From: Chlorokybus atmophyticus
Lineage: Eukaryota > Streptophyta > Chlorokybophyceae > Chlorokybales > Chlorokybaceae
DNA length: 64,000 bases
Direction of reading: 5' to 3'
Assembly (NCBI GenBank): GCA_009103225.1
Contig: RHPI01001202.1
Span: 76,121 to 140,120, forward strand
Under the pieces are notes generated by a model, which saw only the letters and a program-made list of their open reading frames with translations, did no database searches and was not told the DNA's origin. Each line of letters begins with the position of its first letter. Position 1 is the first letter of the stretch. Position numbers and translations under genes: made by a program. Shown piece by piece: positions 1 to 10,588 of this stretch.

Positions 1-480
1 CCCCCCCCCCCCCCCCTCCTTTTCCAGTATGCACTGAACTGTTGGAGAAGGCTAAAGTCAACAGCAGCGAAGAACACTGAACAGGTGAACACTGGACAAG
101 TGGTTGGTTAATTAATGAACAGCTGAGCCAACAGCGCTTACAGTAAGGTAGCTTGCGCCATGTGCGACAGTGCACCGAAACAGGGCACAGTCCAACACGC
201 TGCAGTTGGTTAGCAGTTCTTTGTGAGACTGCACCTCACCACCTCACTGAAACGTGCACACACTCATCCTGTCTCTGTTCTGAGGGCGAAGTGGACCATG
301 GAACAGCCAACCTACCATTTGTATGCTTGCCTCACGACATTCAATTCCATGCTGGACACAACCAACTTGTTAAACATCACAAACAGGTGGGGAAAGAACA
401 TGGCAAGGCTCCGCTCAACATGCAACGAAGAAACAGCGGTGAGCTGGTTATGAGGGCAGCAGGAGTTGCAGTAAGCTCCA
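1..480. other. window edge, no gene recognised
   Basis: The window opens with a run of 16 C, which looks like an assembly-end artefact similar to the other poly-C runs here. I recognise no coding exon up to the ATG at 481. An in-frame TAA lies at 472-474, just before that ATG. The remainder may be promoter and 5' UTR of the next gene. Confidence 0.5.
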
Positions 481-3400
481 ATGGAGGTGGAAGAAAGTCA
501 GGACTCCTTGCAACAAGCATTGCAGCAGCACCAGCCACCATCAACCACATCCCCACAAGTAGCAGCCCTTCAGCACCCGCCAGTGGTGTTTGGTGCGTGC
601 CAGAGGGCCATCCCGCTGGCCGCTGGCGGCGTTGCCGTAGATGGATGCCAACGCTTTGACCCTGAGACACGTGATGGTGGACCTGGATCCATGAGATGCG
701 TCGCGTGCGGATGCCATCGCAACTTTCATCTTCCTGTTGGGGTGGGTTGTACACCGACAGGCAGCAGCAAGTTGAGTGTGTATGTTACTGCCACCTCAGA
801 CCTTGTTAAGTTCTCTGTCTTCCTCTTGTGTGGCAGGCGGCTGCTGTAGACATAACAACTACACACACAACACCACCTTCCTTGTCTGGTGCCCACCACG
901 CAGTGGACGGCTCTGGAGACTTGCAACAAGACCAGAATGCAGTTAATGGTGGGCGTGTCATGCCATCATGCGCTCACCTCTTGCATGAACCTGATTGAAT
1001 GTATTAATTGAAGTTGACTCATCTGTGCGTGAAAACCCGCATGCAGGCACTGAAGAGTTTGACCCGGCTGTTCAGGATGTGGCAACCGCGCAGCACGAGC
1101 TGGCCATTGTTGACTCATCGAATAGTGACTATCAACAACAGCAGGAGCATGCACAGCAACAGCAACAACAGCAACAGCAGCAACACCGACACCAATTGCA
1201 ACATCAGCAACAGCTTCTGCAACAACATCAGCAGCAGCAGCCCCACTTGATCCTGGCTACGCATCGCGGCAGAAGCTCCGAGCATGCTTTCAGACCGTTT
1301 GAGCAGGTACTGAGTATCAAGTTGCTTGGTGTTGTATTGCGACACATACATGTGAACGCCACGCCTTCAGCGTGCCCGCACGTGGTTGTGTGATGAGTGC
1401 CTTTTCCCATCTACCACCAGGCACGAGAGTATATCTGGGGACTTGGAATGAAGACGCGTGAAGAGTACAGAGAGTGGAGCCGCAAGAACGTTCGACCACC
1501 AGACATACCTGGTGGGTGTTTGTCTGTCGTCGGCAAATGCACTCTCGAGCTGAATGTCGAAGGATGTACTACATGTGTCAAGCTGTGGGCTGCGGGCATG
1601 CTTGACATCTGCACTTTCCTGCAGGCGATCCAGCCAAAGTGTATAAGAATGCCGGGTGGATATCGTGGATGGACTTCCTCGGCACATGCAAAGGCCGTCC
1701 CGCACACGTCGTCTTCCGCCCCTTTGAAGAGGTAAGAGAGTTGTCAACGTGTATCACATGCAATCCGCTGTTGTTTCAGCAGACTAAGTCAACTATGCAT
1801 CCCAGGCTCGCGCGTATGTATGGACCCTTGGCATCAAGTCCATAGACGACTACTACAAGTGGGCAGCCTCCGGCGCACGACCACCCGATATCCCATCCAA
1901 CCCGGACAAGGCGTACCGCGGCCAGTACATATCCGCTCCAGACTGGTTAGGAACACAGAAAGGCCGTCCAGCCAAACCACCCTACCGTGGCAAATACAGG
2001 TACGTGCATGTGTGCGTGTGCGTGTGCGTGTGCGTGTGCGTGTGCGTGTGCGTGTGAGCATGCGCGTGCGTGTCTGTTGTGCATGTAAATCGTAGTACAC
2101 AGGTGGGCGTACGTAGCTTATGTGCATTCATTGTTAAGCTTGATGATGTTTGGTATTCTCAGATCGTTTGAGGAGGCTCGCGAATTTGTTTGGACGCTGG
2201 GCTTGAAACACCTGTCCGACTACCACGCGTGGAGCCGCTCCGGCCAGCGTCCGCCGGATATCCCCGGCCACCCGTGTGTATTTTACTCGGACAAGGGCTG
2301 GATATCGTGGCCAGATTGGCTCGGGACTGAGAAGGGTGTGTTGCTGAGTGTAATGTCACATACTTTATCTCCCCTTGTCAAAGCATTTGCTTTGGCTTAT
2401 ACGAAATGCATTCATTGCAACAGGGAAGCCCAAGCAATTGCATGGGGCGGGCTTCCGCACCTTTGCTGAGGCCCGCGAGTATGTTTGGACTCTTACCATC
2501 AAGTCCGAGCCCACTTATGCCGAGTGGAGCAAGTCTGGAGGAAGACCCAGGGACATACCTGCTTGTCCACACCTCGTGTACAAAGACCAGGTAGGCTTCG
2601 CGCTAGCTGTTTATTGTCATGACCACAAGGTGTTCATCATGTGGACACCCTACCAACCTCACCTCAGGGTTGGTTGTCATGGGCGGATTTTCTCGGCACT
2701 GCAAAGGGGCAGTTGTCTAAACCTCGGCCGATACTCAACAAGGTATGGCGGTGAAGTCGCTCTTACATTCAGTTTGCTCTGACTTGTGGATGCAATCTCA
2801 TACTGTAACCCAGCATGCGCCGGAGGGTGTTCGACCGTATGCGGAGGCGTGCCAGCTGGTGCGTTGGGTTGGGCTCAAGCATAAGCGTGACTATGATGAG
2901 TGGGTAAAGTCGGGAGAGGCGCCGGCAGATATGCCGCTGCACCCAAACAAGGTACAGCCGCACTTCGCATGCATGCATGAACGATTTGGTTTTGGATTGT
3001 ATAAACATCGGGCTTTCTCTGCGCCATGCGCACCTTGACATGTGTGCATTACACAGGTGTATCGCAACCTTGGCTGGACTACATGGGGCGAGTTTTTCGG
3101 CACCTCTGCAGCCATGCCTGCCGTCCTGCCCACAATCTTCAGGCCTTTTGAAGGTGATTGCCTTTTGCTGATGTGCACGAAAACCCTGTTACACATACCC
3201 ACTGTGTGGAAAGCCCTCCTGTTCGTGCAGATGCGCGGGAGCTCATTTGGAGTCTAGAGTTGAAGAGCCTGGATGACTACCGCGCGTGGTGTCGCAGTGG
3301 TGAGCGGCCAGAAGACATCCCCGTGCATCCTGAGACCGTTTACGTGGACAAGGGATGGCTGAGTTGGCCGGTGAGTACCCGTCGCACGTGAGTTGCGGTG

Positions 3401-4851
3401 TGTTGCAACACCTCGTGTGGTAATGTGGCTCACCGGTGTGTGTGCAGGACTGGCTTGGGGTGGAGAAAGGACGTCCCGGACCACGTTATGCGCATGTGTT
3501 AGCATATGAAGAGGCCAAGGAGGTGAGGGCATAGCGGCGCTTGGTCATGATGCTTTTCGTGTGTGCTATGCCACAAATGCATGATTGTTGGTGTGTTCTT
3601 CTCTGCAGGTCATGAGGTTTGAGGGTCTGGGCCTGCGTGCGCCAGAGCAGTACTACGAATGGTGGATGCGAGGAGACATACCGGAGGGCTTGCCGCAACG
3701 ACCTTACGATGTCTACAAGCGCAGGTCTGCACAGGCATATGCCATGTATCGTACTGCTGTTTGAGCCCCTGTTTTGATACTGAACGGCGTAACACAACAG
3801 AGGTTGGGTTTCTTGGGATGACTTCTTGAGCGTCGAGTATGCTGTAGAAGATCAGGATCAGGACCAGCATCAGCACCATGATCAAGAGCACCTCCAGGAC
3901 CAGCTTCATCCAGATCAGGACCAGGAGCAAATCCAGGAACACGACGAGTGCCAGGAACAGGAACAGGACCTTGAACAGGTCCAGGATCAGGATCAGTGTC
4001 TGGATCATGGTGCTGATGACAATCAGGATCGGCTCCACCACCATCACAAGCGTACGCACGATCAGCAGCTGGAGACCAACCTCGACACGTACGGCATGGC
4101 TGATGAGGAGGATGCCGAGCAATGCGCAAAGCGCCAAGCGGTTGAAGAAGAAGAAGAAGCAGAGTTGAATGAGATGGTGCGAGCAAACTGTACCATGGGT
4201 CCTGTTGTGTCCCCAAGCACATCATGTTGTACTGGCTGCCAATAGCAATGTTGGGCTTTGCCTGTGTCTGTAACATCCACATAGGTATATAAGAAACCTC
4301 TGCCTTGGTGCAGGTGGTTGTGCCGGAGGACCATGTGGAGCAAATGGTGGAACAGGGGATGGACGAGGTCAGTGTGACAATGTCGCACCTCATCGTTGCA
4401 TGACAGCTGGATGCATGTTGAAGTTATTGTTCACTCTAACATCCCATACCTGCCTTTTTCTGTCTTGCGGCTGCAGATGGATGCTCTGGCTGCAGCTGAT
4501 GCAGAAGAAGCAGCCATAGATGAAGGCAATCAGCTTCCAGAGCAAGAGCAAGAGCAGGGTGGTGCTGCAGAGCCGGAAGGCGACATAGAGCACCTCCAGG
4601 GTCTTGAGGTCCAGCACCCCAAACACGTCCAGGAACAGCAACAGGAAGAGGAAGAGAAACAAGAACAGTTGCAATTACAACTGGAACAGGAACAATTGCA
4701 CCAGGTCCAAGACACCCTGCAGAACCAGGATCAGGATCAGGACCAGGACCAGGACCAGGACCGGGATCAGGATCAGGATCAGGATCAGGATCAGGAACAG
4801 CTGCAAGCGCAAGTGGCACAGGAGCAGCTTGAGGGCCATGAGTCCTTATAG
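481..4851 (+). CDS. ZF-HD zinc-finger domain fused to seven integrase-type repeats and a D/Q-rich tail
   Basis: Seventeen exons: 481-741, 837-948, 1014-1306, 1421-1511, 1625-1731, 1806-1999, 2163-2335, 2424-2590, 2668-2742, 2814-2951, 3057-3153, 3231-3370, 3448-3522, 3609-3724, 3801-4176, 4314-4367, 4477-4851. They sum to 2844 nt (947 aa) in one frame. Residues about 35-84 match the ZF-HD dimerisation zinc finger of plants (GG-AVDGCQRF, then RCVACGCHRNFH). The family's first zinc-ligand His is replaced by Ile. No homeodomain follows. A polyQ/H stretch (about 160-205) leads to seven repeats (about 218-693) of the form FRPFEEAREYVW..LGIKS..Y..W..SG.RPPDIP......GWISW.DWLGT, known from algal and viral proteins and bacterial integrase-like proteins. 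The tail is D/Q/E-rich. A role in nucleic-acid or protein binding is inference. An upstream noncoding exon is possible. Confidence 0.82.
583..732 (+). other. ZF-HD dimerisation zinc-finger domain
   Basis: This domain lies in exon 1 of the fusion gene. The pattern is C-x(15)-C around AAGGVAVDGC, then CVACGCH and NFH, which is the ZF-HD/MIF signature. In land plants the domain mediates homo- and heterodimerisation of zinc-finger homeodomain factors, and MIF proteins carry it without a homeodomain. Here the residue aligned with the first conserved His is Ile, so zinc binding at that site may be weakened. Confidence 0.8.
1141..1240 (+). repeat. CAA/CAG polyglutamine tract
   Basis: Imperfect CAA/CAG repeats encode a Q/H-rich linker between the ZF-HD domain and the first integrase-type repeat. 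Mixed codon use suggests selection or age rather than fresh expansion. Confidence 0.85.
2003..2060. repeat. GTGTGC microsatellite
   Basis: Tandem (GTGTGC/GTGCGT)n lies in the intron between exons 6 and 7 of the ZF-HD/repeat gene. It is simple-sequence expansion with no coding content. Confidence 0.85.
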
Positions 4852-5636
4852 AGTGACACACAGAGCTAGCGACTGCCTACTGCGTGCTTGAACTACAAGT
4901 TCGTATCTTTTATTCAATACCTAACTGTACAGCATTGAAGTGGCTCAGCGCCTACCCGCCTGCTCCCTTGATAATGGGAGTTAATATGCATTAGTAATCA
5001 ACCCGGTGGTCGCGCTAGCCTACTGACAATGTGCCTATGGTCGTTGCTGCGCGCGGTGGTAGCAGTTTTGGGAATCGTCTGGAGCAATGGAAAACAGCAG
5101 TAGTACTTCTGCAGCACGAAGCATGACAACAATTGTTACTATGAACCGTTTGTCGCATGCACAATAAATTCTAGTTGCATCTTAGACCCATTCAGCTCCG
5201 TTGCTTCTCACCCCACCCCCCCAAACCCAAAAATGCCATCACCATCACCATGCGCAACATGCATGCATGCACGACAGTGACTCAGCTCGTCATTTCGGGG
5301 ATAGGCGGTTAGCTTGTATTCTATATTGGATGTGCATGCTCATGAATATCTATTATATGACACGTTGCACGCGCAAACCAGACAGAGTTGTGCAGTGTAT
5401 ATGACAACTTATCTTTTCACGGTCATGAGGTATGCTACTTCCATTCCAGGATTGAACTACACCCTTAGTACAGGCCAGAGTCCAGCAACCTATCACGACT
5501 TTCTAAACAGCATATTCGACATCACAAACTCCCACCAGACGCAGTCAAACCTTTGCATATACTCTTATCCACATAACATAGAGCATTGTTTCTACGCTTA
5601 TTGTTTAGTGTAATGCTAGTGTCTTCATCATTTTGC
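4852..5636. other. convergent intergenic region
   Basis: This lies between the stop of the ZF-HD/repeat gene (+) and the stop of the ABCG gene (-), so it should hold both 3' UTRs. I see no further gene. Confidence 0.5.
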
Positions 5637-8600
5637 TTACTTCCGCGTGCCAGAGTTCCGCAGGCGCAACGCGACATAGAAAAGGAATCTGTACAGAATG
5701 GTAAACCTGCCACGCGACACAGTCATCAGCACCCAGTTGCATCCACCCATGGTGATCTGATGATGGTGTGAATGCAATTTGCTTGCTTGCTTACCCAATC
5801 AGCGCGCCAATGCCTGTCCAGCGGTTGGTGCCGCCCATGTCGCTGTCGTCCAGAAGTTGTTGTGGAGTCAAGAAGCAGTCCCCAGCGGGAGCTTGACCAG
5901 AGCAGCCAAAGTGCGTGTCGCTCGAGAACCCTCTGAACAAATTGACCACAAAACTGTCGAACGCATACTTGAATAGGCTGATGTAGTAGATCCAGATCCA
6001 CCACCCGGGAATATCGCCTCGCTTAATGAAGAACCCACTGTAACCGAGGTGCTGTTAGGCTCATGGACAACTGTGTATAACAACTTTGCATTGTACGCTG
6101 CACAGAGTTCTATGAGGGTGCACACCTGAACAGGAACATGAAAGCAAACAGTGCTGTAATCATGGAGTTGCCGACCATGAAGTTGGTCACCACGGCACTG
6201 AAGAACATGACAAAGGCGTTTGCAACGGCCAGGATAACAAAGAGCGTAAGTACGAAGAAGAAGAAGTTGCCAGCCTGCATCATAAGCAATTGCATATCAG
6301 CTTTGTCTCTGATTGTGCAGTGGCAACGCGCGATATTGCTGTGTGAGAAGTGCGCTGAGTATGGAGTATGTTGGTCACTCACTCCGCCTGGAAGTCCAAC
6401 GAGCCACCATGTGACGAGAGGGTACACAAAGGCGATTACAGCCATGAAAGGCAAGGGTGTAAATGTGTGCGCCAGGACATACGAAGATGTGCGGTAGGCT
6501 CCTCTGGAAGTCTCTCGCGTGAAGATGTTGCGCTCGAGCAGGAAGATTGGAAGCGCTTCAGCAGACGTAAAGATGAACAGCGCGGCCGCGTATGCAACAA
6601 AAGCCTGTGTTTGTGCAAGTTAGCATAGAGAAGGCATACTGCTTACAGCGTACTGTTGTCAAGTGTTGCAGATGATGACAAGCATACCTTGTAGTTCTGA
6701 TAATCGCTGTAGGTCTTGTCCAACCGAAGGAACAGAGTCCCAGAGACAATACCGACACCAACTGCAAGCCCCAACCGGGCGAAAAAGAGCTCCTTCGTAC
6801 GGAACTGATTTGTGAAAATGCGGTTGGCAAGGATGGCAACCTCCGTCAACGGCGTGTTGGCGTAAGGAGGGCGTGTTGACTCTTTTGCTGTCGCCTTCGC
6901 CTTGGAAGCGTACTCATCTTTGATGATCTGACTCTCTGTCTGCCAGTGACATGAACAGCTTTGCATTAATAAAGGATGTAATATACTAATATGGGTACGG
7001 AATCATCTACTACTACACCAGACCCAACAGAACGGTACCTTGGGTGCGTCCTGCAATGAGCGCGAGGGTGGACCCACCGTCACCACCCCTTCCATAGATG
7101 TACGTCTGTGAATCTTGTAGAACTCCTCGAGTGGCTGCAACACCAGCACTAGATGAGTTCAAAGCTTGCCTGGCATTGGTGCTATCACCAGTGAGTGAGC
7201 TGGAATTCTTACCGCAACGCCTTCATCTTGCACCTTCAGCTCATCAACGATGTCGAGCGCAAACTCAAATGAGTTCATGAAGTTGGGCATGGGGCGACCG
7301 TACGTGGCAAAGAACTCTCTGTGGAAAGGTGGGACTGTTGGTGACGTGTGAGCTGCATGCAGCAAGCACCATCACGATAAAGTCAGTGGCTCACCCAATG
7401 AGCCTTGGCGGACCAGCATATACAAGCTTGCCACCGGACAACACGAGCACTTTGTCGATGAGCTCGATAATACGGGAAGAGGGCTGATGGATGGTGAGCA
7501 CCACTGTACGACCAGAGCGCGCAAGATCGTGAAGGCTCTGGCACACGTTCAATGCACTCTTGGAGTCGAGCCCGGAAGTTGGTTCATCTAGGAAGATGAG
7601 AGCTGGGTCGTGAATCATATCTACACCAATGGACACTCGTCGCCGTTCACCACCTGAAGTAACCCTTGCACGTCAGCTCAACACTTGACTGGGTGTGCAG
7701 GACATGTGTGTGTGCTTTTCACTGCAGTTGTCACCTGAAATGCCTCTGTGCTGCTCGTCACCAATGATACGATTGGCAGTGTGCGATAGGCCAAGCTCAG
7801 CAAGAGTCTCAACCACACGCCTGCAATGCACATTGTGATGTTGGATACTTGTACATATATAGACTTACTGCAAAGTGCCGACTATCAACAGCCCAATGCA
7901 ACCAAGCCTGCAATGCCTGCCTGTCATGCAGTGCACTTACTGCTGCTTTTCAGCTAGAGGCATCCTCCATGGAAGCCGCAAGCGAGCGGAGTACAGCAGC
8001 GTCTCTTGCACGGTCAAGAGGGGGAAGAGCGCATCATCTGATAGGCACAGCGAGTCATCGCACTGCTTCGTGTGGATTGCGTGTAGTAGCATTACATGTC
8101 ACAAAACTGCTTCATGTCTGAACAGTGCACTACCTTGCATGACGTAAGCAGCGCGCTTGCGAAAGCTGTCATCAACAGGTGTGCCATTGACGAGCATGGT
8201 GCCCTCAATGCTGGACCGCAGCACACGCCCAGCGAGCACATCCAGCAGTGTGCTCTTACTGTTGTACAGAACCACAGAGCAGTTGCATTGAGTAATCGTT
8301 GCAACCAAGCCAGGGGACTCATTCACCTCAAGCACTGCATAATACTCACCCGGCCCCTGACTGGCCAATAATGGCCATGAGCTCGCCGGGAACAGCAGCA
8401 CCAGAAATACTGTCAAGCAGGACCAATTCCTTCTGGTCTTTCTTGCCTCCCGTCATGACCTGCTCACTGCCTTGTCAGCAACAGTAGCAAGCAGCTTGAA
8501 TCTACCACGCTGACCATGCTGCTGGGTTGCTATAGTGCATTTCATTGTTGAAGCATGCCTGCACCTTGTATGAGATCTTGGAGAACTCCAGGCGGCATGG

Positions 8601-8714
8601 GGTGATGGTGAGCGTCTTGCGAATGACGGCGGGATTATCATCGCCAATGTTGATGGTCAGCGACTCGACCGCGCCGTTGGGCGGCGTCGCCACCTCCAGG
8701 GCGCCTGGCGCCAT
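5637..8714 (-). CDS. ABCG (White-type) half-size ABC transporter
   Basis: ATP-driven membrane exporter subunit that would dimerise to be active; the substrate cannot be told. Exons in coding order: 8565-8714, 8350-8459, 8134-8258, 7941-8037, 7735-7820, 7395-7653, 7213-7318, 7039-7134, 6688-6939, 6383-6604, 6126-6274, 5795-6037, 5637-5706. They give 1965 nt, 654 aa, the usual size for a half transporter. The nucleotide-binding domain comes first (reverse ABCG order): Walker [12 protein letters not shown] with Lys about 88, split by an intron; Q-loop AAYVMQ; signature [11 protein letters not shown] (about 189); Walker [15 protein letters not shown]-loop TIHQPSS. The transmembrane half follows, with [22 protein letters not shown] as its first helix and a Cys-containing loop before the last helix. 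The ATG at 8714 is the first good start in frame, but an upstream coding exon near 9140-9240 cannot be excluded. Confidence 0.92.
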
Positions 8715-9763
8715 GACTCCTGGTTGCCTTCACCCTGCGCCAATGCCTACTGAACAACCAATCCAAGACAAAAGGTTCAGTTAAAGCACTCAGTAGTGCA
8801 GAAAGCAGCAAGCGGCAAAGTGGCATTGACTCTGCTCGAAGCCATTGTGAGCGCAAAGCTTTCACAAAGAAACTGACGATCCGGCAAGCGGAGCTGCTCA
8901 TGGCACTCAATGTGAGCTTGCACGGGAGCACTTGATGCATTACAGCCAACGACAGCCAACAGCAACGCCGCACACAAGTATGAACCAGCAGAAAGCATCC
9001 AGGCACCCACAGCCACGCTGCCTCCGCATGCACTAGCAGACAGGCAACCCGGCCAGAGGCTCCCGACAACCCGGCAATGCAGCACAACGACGCAACCACA
9101 CAGTCCGACCAGCTTACCAAGAAGGCAGTACACAGCAGCTTCACCGCTGATCCGCCGGCTCCGCCTTCACCGCCGCCGCCTCCGCCGCCGCCGGCACCGA
9201 CACTACCAACTCCGAGAAGCTGCTGCGCTTGGCCTTTTCAATGTGACGCCTAACCAGGCCCGTTCAGCTCCTAACATGGTTAATTTAGGTGTAAGTACCT
9301 TGTCTTAGAGGGGCAACAGCGGAGTTCATAACCCTGATCTGGTCTGAGACAAGAGAAGTTCGCGGTTAGCGTGGCCGGCGGCACGTTCGGCATGCCAGCG
9401 TACGGAAAGCCACGACCCGCCCGATGGCACGATGCGACCGGTGCTTTTTCTACTGGTCGCGTTTTTGCTGTTTTCGGGAGCGTGTCGCTGCTGCTTACGA
9501 GGATTCCAAGTTGGAACTTCCAACCGTGACATGCATGTGCACATTCACAACGCTTTGCGCACCGGTTGTCTAGCCGGGTCACCGCCCGGGTATGAAATGT
9601 AAATGTTTTTACATCCGGGCCGTGACCCGGCTAAACCTGTTCAAGAAACACCTGGTACACTCAGTCATCGTGACTCAATGAGACATTCAAGCTCATCACG
9701 ATCTCAGTTTCATGACCACCCTACCAAGTCAAACACTGTTAACGACAGCAGGTGCATGTCATT

Positions 9764-9893
9764 GCTTGACAACAGGAATTGTTGCAGATACATTTCCCTC
9801 AACTCATGAGTGCTTTGCAATTGTGTGCTTGCTTGAGAACAGGAATTGTTGCAGATACATTTCCCTCAACTCATGAGTGCTTTGCAATTGTGT
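9764..9893. repeat. 67-bp tandem duplication
   Basis: A segment starting AACAGGAATTGTTGCAG at 9771 recurs at 9838 with period 67. The two copies are essentially identical, indicating a recent duplication. Confidence 0.9.
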
Positions 9894-10010
9894 TGAGTCT
9901 AGGCGGGTACCCGCTGATGCAGTTGGTTGTGTCGGCCAGACGGTGGACTAGGGGTCTGATGCTTTGAGCCGCAGCGACTGGCCAGCGCTGCTTGCTAGAA
10001 GGCGAGAACG

Positions 10011-10070
10011 GCCGAACTTTCAAGAAGGCCTGTTGCAGGAAGCAACAGGCCTTTTTTGAAAGTTCAAGGC
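10011..10070. repeat. long hairpin (inverted repeat)
   Basis: GAACTTTCAAGAAGGCCTGT then TGC pairs with its near-perfect reverse complement after about 5 nt (AGGAA). The stem is about 25-28 bp with one or two mismatches. It lies between divergent genes. It could be a MITE or foldback remnant or a small-RNA hairpin; neither is shown. Confidence 0.85.
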
Positions 10071-10435
10071 CGCACGAACAAATGCCCTCCGCGAACTCTT
10101 GGCGCGTCGACGCGCGGTCTGAGGCCACAGAACCTGCGCCTCAGAAGCTGAATCGGTTTTCAGGAGGGCAGGATTCCCTAATATTGTGGTAAGTCGCTTG
10201 ATGAGATTCCAATGCGTACGTTGCGTTCGTTGCGTACAGGCTGAGTAAATTTTGTCGTAATGTATTGTACAGGACAATGTGCTGGTCAGCGGAGGCGTAC
10301 AGATGTAAACTAAGGTACAACTGTACCAGACTGTGCCTGATAAATGTACCGTACAAGATACTGCGCTGCTCTAACAGTACAAGGGTATCTAAACTAATCT
10401 TGTACTGTATGTTGTGTACTGTGGTACTAATAGTT

Positions 10436-10492
10436 TATTGTTGTACTGTACTGTACTGTGTTGTTGTACTGCTGTACTGTACTGTACTGTTG
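10436..10492. repeat. TGTAC short tandem repeats
   Basis: Tandem TGTAC pentamers with TTG interruptions (TGTACTGTACTGTACTGTGT). Simple-sequence DNA upstream of the presenilin gene. Confidence 0.75.
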
Positions 10493-10588
10493 TGATGCAT
10501 GCACAGTGTACCACACTTTGAAGCACAGCTTGTGCGCTGGGCACCCGCTGTGCAGAATACACGTATTCATGCATGACAAGGTGGAGAC

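Larger units (their letters stand above)
8715..10588. other. divergent intergenic region between ABCG and presenilin genes
   Basis: It lies between the starts of two divergent genes and so should hold both promoters. It contains a 67-bp tandem duplication, a long hairpin and TGTAC-type repeats, listed separately. A GC-rich stretch on the minus strand at about 9130-9240 could encode an Ala/Glu-rich leader of the ABCG gene, but I could not join it in frame. Confidence 0.5.

Noticed and set aside
3610-4393. Leu/Ile- and Asp/Pro-rich minus-strand ORFs, 175 and 226 aa
   Set aside because: Antisense of the D/Q repeat tail.
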